This document shows positions 55,196-64,000 of a stretch of DNA of 64,000 nucleotides, piece by piece. The stretch spans positions 1,067,786-1,131,785 of the forward strand of contig RPFO01000034.1 of NCBI GenBank assembly GCA_009746045.1. The letters run 5' to 3'. Within the stretch, counting starts at the first letter, position 1, and each line of letters opens with the position of its first letter. The notes below the pieces were generated by a model that did no database searches, was not told the DNA's origin, and was given only the letters and a program-made list of their open reading frames with translations. The translations under genes and the position numbers were made by a program. The DNA comes from Mesostigma viride. Its lineage: Eukaryota; Streptophyta; Mesostigmatophyceae; Mesostigmatales; Mesostigmataceae.

Positions 55196-58100
55196 CTAAT
55201 AGCCCTGCTGCACCGCAAAATCAGCCCGCGTACGGCGGAGCATGATGTCAGCCATGGCCCGAGTCAGCGCCACCGACAGGCGCTGACGCCAATATGACGT
55301 CCAGGTCCGCGCCGACCATGGGGCCCGCTGGCCCTCCAGGTCCAGCCGGTCCTCCCGGAGCCGGCAACACTCCTTGAAGAAGGCGGAGGTCAGGGGCCCC
55401 ATGGCCCCAAACTCCTCCAGGACAAAGGGCACCACACGATGGTGCCCGACGTCGCCGTAGGCCAGGAGCTTGGCCCGCTCCGCCCGGTCCGCCGTGTAAC
55501 CTGCCGTGAGGGAGGCCCCAGCCACGTGGCTAAGAGCCAAGGGCCGCGCCACCGAAACGTCAATAAGCAGATGCCGGCCACCCCCCTCAAAGTCCAGCAC
55601 CACGATGTCAGGCCGGTGGTTGGGGGAATAGAAGGCAGCGCCATCCGCATCCTCGGACCGGATGTTCGCGTGGGGGAAAACCGACCGAATCATGGCGAGC
55701 ACCACCGTCAGGAGGACAGTGTGCAAATACAAATACCAATTCTGATTCTGTTGGCCCCCCATGCAGGCAAGGTAGTGAGTCCCCGTGGGATCCAGCGGCT
55801 GCCCACAGCTACCACAAGGCCGCCCGGCCGGAACAAGAGGCTGCGGGGCAAATAGCTGGTGCCGGAGCGCCACCGAGTAGTGGCTGGGAGCCAAGGCGAA
55901 TGGGGGGGCCATGGGAAGAGCACGAAGGTACGCCGAGCCCACACTCCGCAAGGAAAGCGAGAACAGCCACGCACGTCCCTGGGCGTTGAGGTCCGCGAAA
56001 AGAGCAATCCAATCAGCCGTGTGCAGAATACCCGCGTAGGTTTTCTGGTGTTTATCGATGACGCGAGCAGGGAATGCGGCGGGAGATTGAACGGAGGCGA
56101 CCGAGGGAGTGCCGCGAGGGAGGTGGCGCTGTACCGCCTGAGCGGCACGGACGGGAGAACAGGCCTGCTGGATCTCAGCATAGGCCTCCTGGATGGCGGT
56201 GACGAAGGGCAAAGGGCTGCTGGGGTCCAGGAGGTCAGGCGCTGCCGTTGCCAAAAGGGGCAGGAGCCGGCAGCTTTCCGCCCACGACTGAGCGACGGAG
56301 CCCAAAAAGGCTGCTGGGGCCAGCCGGGCGGCACGAGTCAGACCGCAGCCACCCATCCGTGCAGGCAGGGAGGCAATGCGAATAGCATGTGGCGGGAGGT
56401 CGGGGCCCGGGACCAGCTGCGCCAAGGCCGACTGGATGCGTTCGTCGTGGCCCTCGGCGGCCAGCCGGACCTGAGACGGAAGAGCGCCCCGGAGCCAGTG
56501 AACGACGCGAGGGTGAGCGCAAAACCACAGAAGCAGACCCTTGGTCTGCGAATCATGAAGGCGCGCAATCAAGGGCAGTACCTCAGTGCGTGCCTCGAGG
56601 GCGGCCCGCAGAGCATCGATGACAAACGCGGGGTCGCCAACCGGAACGCCGAGGACATCCAACCCATGGAGGCGCTCGTCCCGGCCCAAGAGCTGGGGCG
56701 GAAAGCCGGAGCAATCACCTTGGGGCGAGTACACCGCGCACTTGGCAAGGGTCAACTGGAGGTTGATGTCGGCCACCGCGGTCTGCAGTGCCAGCAGAGC
56801 CGCGGTGGTGTCCGGCACAGGGCCCAGAAGGTAGATATCATCCAAGTAGGCCTGAATAGCGACCGCCGGGTGGGCAGCATGGACCGCTTGGAGGCAACCC
56901 TGGAGGGGGGCGGCAAAGTACAGGGGTCCCAGGGGGTCCCCTTGCTGGGTGCCCGACCGCGACAGCAGGCCGCCGCGAGTGCCGTCCTCCATGATGTGAA
57001 CCAGTTGGCCGGGCTGGCCGTAGCACACGGCTGTCCAAGCGTACAAGTCCTCGAAGGACTCCATGACGGCCGCAAACATGCTGGCGCGGGACAGACTGTT
57101 GAACGCGTTGTGGCAGTCGACCTTGACGACAGCGTGGGTGGGGTGGGCCTCGAGGTAGGCCTGCACCGAATGGATGAGGATATCCGCCCCGCCTGGAGTC
57201 GTCACCCCCAGCTGGGCCGCCACCGAGGTCTCACCCGCTGCGAGGGGCGGGCAGAAAAAGGCACGGAGCTCGGGCGCCTTTTGGCGGCAGATCACTTTGC
57301 CCACGAGCTTGCGGAGCACCTCACCGCAGGCGATCGGGCGCACCTTGCCCTCGGGGGGGGCAAGACACCCTTGAGCAGAGCGAGGAGGCGAGCGCCCGCT
57401 AACCACTCGCGCGCAGCGGGAGGAACGCGACCAGCCGCCAGGTCAATGAGGGTGTCAAAGAGAATGTCCTCGCCCCCATGCCCCACCAGGACCTCCAAGT
57501 GCTCGTAGCGCCAGCCCGACGGCCCGGTAGAGGAAGCCCGCGGGACCGCACGCATCACCTCCAGGAAGCAGTCGCGGTCCAGCCGGAGGGGGGCCGGCAG
57601 GGGGTCCGGCACGGGCAGCTGGAATCCGGGCTCCGCAGGGTGAAGAGCCTCCAAGGCCGCCAGGGTAGCCGCATTGGCGGGGGCGAGCTTGGCCATTTCC
57701 AAGCGGGTCATGGCCCGGCTGAGCTGCCCCTCGCGGACGAGGCGGATGACGTCGGCGGCCACCCGCTCGAAGTTGACCTCCCCCGACAGCCGGGCCGTGC
57801 GCGGGGGCGGCACGCCAAACAGCCCCTCCCAGTCCCCCTGCAGAAAGCGTCGGCAACGGGCAATAACCGCACCCTGGAGGCCGCGCACACCACGCCCGAG
57901 AGGGGTGAGGAGCAGGCGGGGGGTCACCATGTGCAGTTTAAAGCCCAGCGGGTCGTCCGGAGCGGCGTGCATGCGCCGGAGAGAAACGATTGCACATTGC
58001 GCGAAAAGGCTACGCGTAGCGCGCGCGGTGGGGGAGGTCGGTCAGGGTAGACGTCGGGTTGATGGCGCATGCATCCCAGGGAACCGTGTCAAGCCAACGC

Positions 58101-58306
58101 CAACTGGCCGAGTAGTCGGGCGGCGGGGGCTGGGAGCCGGTGGGAGCCGAGGCGGGAGGGGGGGAGGGGGCCGGGACTGCTGGCCGGTTGAGGGGCCGTT
58201 GAGCAACACAGGCGCGCGCGTGCTGAGCGCGCCCGTGAATGGAGTACACCCGCTGGCAGTGAGCTTCCGGGCACCGGTAACAGCTCATGGCCTGCAGATC
58301 CGCCAT
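55196..58306 (-). pseudogene. LINE with C-terminal restriction-like endonuclease (R2/NeSL/Utopia-like), frameshifted
   Basis: Three open blocks on minus. 58306-58010: an N-terminal zinc finger, CPEAHCQRVYSIHGRAQHAR then AC. 57972-57292: RT fingers, STGPSGWRYEHLEVLVGHGG. 57406-55196 (736 codons): KVRPIACGEVLRKLVGK, VDCHNAFNSLSR, GTQQGDPLGPLYF, catalytic AYLDDIYLLG, LDVLGVPVGDP, a CCHC knuckle CGSCGQPLDPTGTHYLAC, and a PD-(D/E)XK nuclease RPDIVVLDF...LLIDVSV. Block 2 to 3 is a single shift at the eight-G run near 57352-57359; block 1 to 2 is a shift near 58013. This domain order marks RLE-type non-LTR elements, which often insert site-specifically. It is the longest coding unit in the window and probably a recently dead copy. 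Confidence 0.85.
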
Positions 58307-58335
58307 ATAGATGCATGCCCAACATCATCATAGTA

Positions 58336-58372
58336 TGTAGTATCAAAGAGACAATCAGCGCAGGCCAGAAAT
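58336..58372 (+). repeat. Dispersed 50-bp repeat flanking the RLE-type LINE (5' side)
   Basis: AGTATCAAAGAGACAATCAG then CGCAGGCCAGAAATC. Confidence 0.7.
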
Positions 58373-58480
58373 CTGTATTATGAAATCCGGCCAGAAATCT
58401 GTAGTATGTAGTCGGGGTAAAATTGGCTCCTTCTTAGCAAATTAGCAAATTAGCGGAAGGCGGGGGCGGAGATTAATTAA

Positions 58481-59125
58481 GAGGTACCTTGAAATTACAT
58501 AAGAGGCATGACTTTATCGAGATATATGTTTGGAGGCGAGTTTCGATTGGCGTGAATTTGTAGTATTGTACGAAAACATGTCTTGAAAGGGTGACGAAAA
58601 GTACTGTAAGTTGCGGTAGTGTCGCGAAGATGTTTCTAAGTGGCGACATTACATAAGAGGTATCCCTGCAGCGGTATCGGTGGTGTGAATGGTAGTGAAT
58701 CGGTGGTACTGCACGACGGTATTGGACGGAGTTCCCGGTCTGGCAAGCGGATTTTGGATCTCACGTTCAGAAAAGGGCTCGGGTATACACGACGCGGCGC
58801 GACGTTGTGAAATGGCTCGCAGAAAAGGAACCTGGGCGACTATTTGGCGCCGCGTCGGTCGTGACGTTGTTTGCTCCGTTGGATCTGCATCGATCTACGG
58901 CGTTCGTGGGTTGTTTCGAAACCCGGTCGATGAGATTTTACGGAGAAGTCGGGTATATAAGTGATCCTTTTTGGACCAATCGGTGAAAATGTATAGAAGT
59001 CGGAATAAATTAAACGGCCTGACACGTAGTCGTACAATACTACAGAGCTCTTAACGCCAATAGAAACCTGCCTCCAAAATATATCTGGATAGAGGCATGC
59101 CTCTTATTTAATTTCAAGGTACCTC
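58481..59125. mobile_element. 645-bp inverted-repeat element flanked by TTAATTAA
   Basis: Ends GAGGTACCTTGAAATT and its inverse. Imperfect inverted similarity runs about 110 bp (TTGGAGGC, ATTGGCGT, GTAGTATTGTACGA). TTAATTAA sits directly outside each end (58473-58480, 59126-59133). It splits a LINE: the right flank is RT sequence. A TTAA target is typical of piggyBac-type elements, but the ends lack the usual CCC start. A 91-codon frame at 58689-58964 has no known motif. Confidence 0.75.
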
Positions 59126-59133
59126 TTAATTAA

Positions 59134-59790
59134 TCTGGAGCAACCCCGCCCTACCCCGGATCGTCAAGCGTGACCTCTTCAACTGAAGGTCGTCATTCTG
59201 ACGATATCCTGACCTACGGCGCCGAGACGTGGGCACTGACGCAGGAGCTGGAGCAACGACTCGACGGCGCCGTCACCAAGATGCTGCGCAAGGCCCTTAA
59301 CATCCCCTTTGGTTTGCACATTAGTAATGAGGATTTGTACGCTGATTTGCCCTATGTTTCCCACATTATTAGGCACAGGCGCCTGGGCCTAGCCGGGCAC
59401 CTGGCCCGCACAGATCAGGCAGATACCTCAGATAGACTAGCTGGCACTAAGCCCGCCCAGCCTGGGCGATATATGTCCTAACCTGGCGTGCCCCCGGCCG
59501 CGCGCGGCAGGGCCGCCACCCGTGGACATTTCGTGATAGACTCGGCATGGACATGTGCTACACTAGACGTGACGGGCTCACCCCCGGGCAGCCTCCTGGT
59601 TTGTCTGTAATATGGAGGCATGCAGATGGTACGTGCGCAAGGATAGATGGCAAGCAGTGATGAAGGAGACCACCCTCAAGCCTGTGGGGGCTCCGCGTGT
59701 GACCAAGTATGGCATTCATAGTGATTCGGGCCGCGGTGCCCACACCCCTGTAACTAGGACCTAGATAGCTTATACCATCCATTCCATATG
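59134..59790 (+). pseudogene. LINE RT C-terminal fragment with 3' UTR
   Basis: GAGCAACCCCGCCCTACCCC, then LTYGAETWALTQELEQRLDG, NEDLYADLPYVSHIIRHRR and LGLAGHLARTDQADTSDRLA: nearly identical to 36900-37400 of the minus-strand copy. A frameshift near 59185 and a stop at 59481 break it. The UTR ends near 59787 (TAGCTTATACCATCCATTCC) without the terminal hairpin. Confidence 0.85.
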
Positions 59791-59945
59791 AGATATCGCC
59801 ACGAGCCACGAGGTAGCCATGGCTGACGGCGGCGCTCATAACTTTCACGTTTGAGCACCGAATTTAGTTGTGAATATCACAATCGCTTCGTCTTTCTAAG
59901 ACGCACATGCTGATATAATTTTCCGACGCTATTACGCAATATACG

Positions 59946-61359
59946 ATGAGCAAACGCTTATCGACGCAACGCAGCCTGACGGCTGCGCTCGGCAATGAAA
60001 ATACGTCTGCAGCTCCGGCTGCAGCCTCGCCATCAGGGCCGGAAGGCAGTGGTGACACTAGTCGCGCACTGGTGGTCGCCCAGAACCCTCCCGGGCTCTC
60101 CTCGCCCTCTGCATCGCCTGACCCAAAGCGCAGTCGCCCAGGCAAACCTGGCTGGTCTGAGCGTGATTTTGACGTCGACAGGCTCTTTACCACCAGCTTT
60201 GACGTCAACAGGCCTGCCTTTTTCGACATGCCACCCATCAAGATATTGGAGCTCGTGTTTTACGGGTCACACGCCTCACTGCTGGCCCTGTGCCAGCAAC
60301 TCAATTTCCACACCCATTTTTTCCGCAACGGAGTTGACGGCCGGCATTCCCACCGCGTCTCAGACTCGTCGACCAACCTGGCCGGCTGGTCTCGCCCCCG
60401 CCTTCAGCTCGCAGCTCTCTTTACCCTCACTAAGCGCTCGGCCGAGGACCTTCTGCACCCCGCCCCCATTACCGAATCCACCTTCGTCCACCACCTCCAC
60501 GCCGCCCTCTCATGCACAGCACGTGACGCCCATTGCTGCAGATGTGGCGGCAATTGGCGGCACGCTGGCTGCTGAGCTACCCACCATCCCCACCGCCACC
60601 GCCGCCCTCCTCGCCTCAACCCCCCCCCCCTCCGCCTCCACCGACTCCATCACCGCCCAGCTCCACGACATCGACCAGCGTCTTAAGGACAACGCCATCG
60701 CTATCGAGGTTCTGCAGAACACCGCAGGCCTCACCGCCCAGGCGGTGAAGGACATTGCCGCCAAGCCAGCCCCGGCTGGCCTGGCCGGCGATGCTCCTCC
60801 CATCACCACCTGGGCGGACATGCTTAAGCAACACACCACCTCCACCACCTCCGCCGTCGCAGCCCAGCTCCAGCGGCAGACGCTTGACCTCCGCGAGGAG
60901 GCCGAGCTCGCCAAGCGCAGCCTCAACGCCATACTCAAGAACTTCGACATGGTGGAAGGTGAGAATTCCGAGAAGCTTGCACGTGCGTTTGAGAGCAAAA
61001 TCCTTGCACGCGTGGGCCTCCTTGGTGAGATTAAGCTGACCGCCCACCGCCTCCCCCGCGCGCGGGGTAAGGCAGGGGCGCCTCCGCTTCTTCTCATCTT
61101 TGACAGCCCAGCGGACAAGATTTCGTTTCTCAGACGCCGCAAGCGGCTCGAGAACACCACCTTCACCGTGGACGACGACTTGACCCTGGCGCAGCAACAA
61201 CGGCGACGGGAGCTATGGCCGACCTACCTCCAGCTCCGGCAGACCAAGGAGGGCCAGCCGGTGTACTGGAAGGGGGCGGCCATCTACGTCGGCCACAAGC
61301 CCTGGCACGCGACCCCCTCGACCACCGCGGCCCCAGCGACTCCAGAAGCCCCAGCCTAG
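59946..61359 (+). CDS. L1-ORF1-like RNA-binding protein of a LINE (one frameshift)
   Basis: Best copy of the family. Frame 1 from ATG 59946 (MSKRLSTQRSLTAALGNE) runs to about 60515, including ILELVFYGSHASLLALCQQL. The gene continues in the other frame, HVTPIAADVAAIGGTLAAEL, to the stop at 61357-61359. This makes about 470 aa in all. The middle is Ala/Thr/Pro-rich with heptad-like leucines (IDQRLKDNAIAIEVLQNTAG). An RRM-like block follows (RSLNAILKNFDMVEGE, then RLPRARGKAGAPPLLLIFD). The C-terminal domain is FTVDDDLTLAQQQRRRELWP ... QPVYWKGAAIYVGHKPW. In L1 elements this protein coats the element RNA and aids target-primed reverse transcription. The single shift may be a sequencing or decay event. 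Five relics of the same protein lie elsewhere in the window. Confidence 0.78.
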
Positions 61360-61920
61360 GGGAATACAGCAGCAGTAGTGTAGAATAGTTAGACAGTGGC
61401 CTTGTACATGCCCGCCTACTACAGGCACTATACCAGCTGAGGCCTAGCCTTTTTAGTCATGTACATGTGTGCCTATGATGAGCCACCCTCCAGATGATGC
61501 CTAGCTTTGTTTAATTATGCAGTGCCCATGCAAGGGGTCACTCCCTGCTGAGAAGCCATGCCCTAGCTCTTGTATAGCTGTGCTGATCTTCCCCACCTAT
61601 GACAGGCTCCCCTTAGCTGGGTGTTGCCTGAAACTCTGGGTGGTGCAGGTGCCCTAGTGCACCTAGAGCAAGTGTTGTTTACATTCCCACCCTTGCAGGA
61701 AGTAGCTTAGAGTGTATGATAGGCCATATGCGGCCCTTCTCTGGGCTATGTGCTACATATACTCCCAACGGAGTTATGTTACAATTCAATTCAATTCAAT
61801 TCAATTCAATTCAATTCAATTCAATTCAATTCAATTCAATCCATTCCATCCCATGTTCCCCTCCCACTGAGGACTTATGCTCACGTGACCCAGTAACGTG
61901 TCTATTAATTAATTAATTAA
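61360..61920 (+). mobile_element. 3' UTR, hairpin and CAATT tail of the ORF1-bearing LINE, followed by a second LINE 3' end
   Basis: UTR blocks TCACTCCCTGCTGAGAAGCC, CTTGCAGGAAGTAGC and CCCTTCTCTGGGCTATGTG precede the hairpin ACTCC-CAAC-GGAGT (61761-61774). Then come about 12 CAATT units (61775-61839). CCATTCCATCCCATGTTCCC to CACGTGACCCAGTAACGTG and a TTAA tail (61840-61920) is the terminus of the RT-type LINE. Confidence 0.85.
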
Positions 61921-62825
61921 TCTCGGGCCCCGCCCTCCGCTAATTTGCAAAGTTGCCAATTGGAGACAACCTAGTCGGGGTAAAATTGGCTAGTAGTCGC
62001 TATGTTATGTTATGTAGTTACTGCAAAATCTTATGCGTGTTATTAAATTATTATTATCGGTAGGTTCGTTGTCAAAACTGAAGTTCTTTGGGATAGCACA
62101 TGCATGGGCAGGAATGCACCACAAGATTGGCGCTCAAGTCCGGCACGCGCGGCGGACAGCCGAGAAGAGCAACATAAATAATCTGAGGCCGTGCTTGATC
62201 CCAAGTTTCAGATACAACTGGTCTCTGTCCTGCCCAGACAAGACTCGATCCAGGAATCCTAGGAACGGGATATAAGTGTTTGCACATTTTCCCAGCCAGT
62301 GCTTGGCATATTGGGGTGTGTGACTCCATAGATAGGCAAGTATGCCAGCAGCAAGTGGGTCTCCCAGTACTTCTTGTGCGCGGCCCCAAGCAGCAACTTC
62401 TCATGCAGCTGGTCCCTACACATCATCCTCATTCCTCAAGGCCTGTCACAATACTGGACCCCGCTGATGTTTCCTTTTGAATTACTGCATGCTGTCGCCG
62501 GCTGTCAGGAAAAAGTGCTCCCGCAGCGTCAGGGTAACAGGTGGGTGGCCTTCGTCCGTGACAGTTGCCTGCGCAAGTAAAACCACCCACCAAGCAGGTG
62601 CACCATCGAAGGAGATAAGGATGACAGCCAGCAACACAATGGTGCTGAGAACAAGGCAGCATGTCTTCGCGGCGCTATTGGTGAACACAGGCACATTCAG
62701 AGCACTATGGATGAACACAAAGTTCCAGGTAAGATAAGTTATAAGCAAGTCCTTGAACGTCACGTGCTTAGGCATGCCGCGGAGCAGTATGCTAAGCTCA
62801 TCCAAAAAATAATTACAAAAAAATT
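61921..62825. other. Unique DNA with weak exon-like signals
   Basis: A minus-strand stretch at about 62670-62480 is hydrophobic (VLSTIVLLAVILISF) and could be a membrane-protein exon. Another at 62430-62260 reads QLHEKLLLGAAHKKYWETHL. No family recognised and no splice model fits well. Confidence 0.3.
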
Positions 62826-62827
62826 TA

Positions 62828-63663
62828 AACCAACCAACCGACCAACCAACCAACCAACCAACCAACCCACCGACCGACCGACCGACCGACCGACCGACCG
62901 ACCGACCGACCGACCGACCGACCGACCGACCGACCGACCGACCGACCGACCGACCGACCGACCGACCGACCGACCGACCGACCGACCGACCGACCGACCG
63001 ACCGACCGACCGACCGACCGACCGACCGACCGACCGACCGACCGACCGACCGACCGACCGACCGACCGACCGACCGACCGACCGACCGACCGACCGACCG
63101 ACCGACCGACCGACCGACCGACCGACCGACCGACCGACCGACCGACCGACCGACCGACCGACCGACCGACCGACCGACCGACCGACCGACCGACCGACCG
63201 ACCGACCGACCGACCGACCGACCGACCGACCGACGACCGACCGACCGACCGACCGACCGACCGACCGACCGACCGACCGACCGACCGACCGACCGACCGA
63301 CCGACCGACCGACGACCGACCGACCGACCGACCGACCGACGACCGACCGACCGACGGACGACCGACCGACCGACCGACCGACCGACCGACCGACCGACCG
63401 ACCGACCGACGACCGACCGACCGACCGACCGACCGACCGACCGACCGACCGACCGACCGACCGACCGACCGACCGACCGACCGACCGACCGACCGACCGA
63501 CCGACCGACCGACCGACCGACCGACCGACCGACCGACCGACCGACCGACCGACCGACCGACCGACCGACCGACCGACCGACCGACCGACCGACCGACCGA
63601 CCGACCGACCGACCGACCGACCGACCGACCAACCAACCAACCAACCAACCAAGAAAGAAAGAA
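62828..63663 (+). repeat. ACCG tetranucleotide array bordered by ACCA on both sides
   Basis: About 190 ACCG units between short ACCA blocks (62828-62870, 63629-63651) and a final AAAG block. Single-base phase slips (CGACGACCG) occur near 63233, 63311, 63338, 63353 and 63407. Frames PTDR and SVGR are artefacts. Confidence 0.97.
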
Positions 63664-64000
63664 AGCTCGTCTGCGTTGCGCCCCAACTCTATCGTTGCGT
63701 TTCATCGATGGGTTAGGTATGGGTCATAAGAAATGCTTGTGACAGGGCGACACATAAAGATCACCCTTGCAACTGGGGAGCACATTTATGCTCATACCAC
63801 AACTTGCCTGGGCTGAGTAAAGAAAGGATTCTTTTTTGCACAGGGTGCAAGAGAGGTAAACGTGGATCTCTGACCTCTTCATACATGCAGGGGCATTGCT
63901 GCTCCTCCTGTAGTCACGCAGTACTGCCATGGCTGACATCGTTGCACATTGCTGGCAGCCAAGGCGACGTCCACCTCAACCCTTTGACAGACAGCACGGC
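63664..64000. other. Right edge, no recognised gene
   Basis: 337 bp of unique sequence with short frames only. Confidence 0.4.

Noticed and set aside
55859-57508. 549-codon plus-strand ORF
   Set aside because: Antisense shadow of the GC-rich RLE-type LINE; the minus frame has all the RT and nuclease motifs.
62482-63729. PTDR and SVGR repeat proteins of up to 407 codons
   Set aside because: Pure translation of the ACCG microsatellite.
1-64000. tRNA, rRNA or snRNA genes
   Set aside because: Looked for cloverleaf arms, A/B boxes and conserved rRNA words by eye and found none convincing; a covariance-model scan would be needed to exclude them.

Overview
The window looks like nuclear DNA of a green alga (Chlorophyta, inferred). 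Genes are split by GT-AG introns, coding exons are GC-rich, one protein has a plastid NFU architecture, and the rest is packed with retrotransposon debris and long simple repeats. No tRNA, rRNA, CRISPR or bacterial operon was seen. I rebuilt three host genes by hand from family motifs and matching splice phases. (1) A FetB/ALS3(STAR2)-type ABC permease on + at 237-5326, six exons, all phases consistent, 322 aa. (2) A FetA/STAR1-type ABC ATPase on - at 14708-19422, four exons, one junction unresolved. (3) A plastid-type NFU iron-sulfur scaffold fused to an N-terminal GIY-YIG-like domain on + at 28432-35764, eight exons, 496 aa. A possible fourth gene at 50950-52729 is not recognised.

Layout: 1-5.3 kb FetB-like gene; 5.3-14.7 kb retroelement relics (RT shards, L1-ORF1-like proteins, a YIDD-type RT); 14.7-19.4 kb FetA-like gene with a LINE inside an intron; 19.6-27.95 kb a giant inverted-repeat element (two 3.74-kb arms, 864-bp centre) bounded by a perfect 10-bp direct repeat; 28.4-35.8 kb NFU gene; 36-46.3 kb LINE copies, a hAT element coding only a BED zinc finger, and long CATC/CACC arrays; 46.3-50.5 kb small inverted-repeat elements; 50.9-52.7 kb putative gene; 53-62 kb more LINEs, including one with a restriction-like endonuclease, and a TTAATTAA-flanked inverted-repeat element; 62.8-63.65 kb an ACCG array.

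How the parts relate: FetA and FetB homologues are the ATPase and membrane halves of one transporter (iron export in bacteria; STAR1/STAR2 aluminium tolerance in plants), and here they lie tail to tail about 9.4 kb apart. The FetA-like and NFU genes are divergent. The giant element has split what would otherwise be a roughly 640-bp shared promoter region. Most of the remaining DNA belongs to a few LINE families whose 3' ends carry short hairpins followed by a simple-repeat tail (TTAA, CAATT, TAAA), and their decay products have seeded much of the local repeat landscape.
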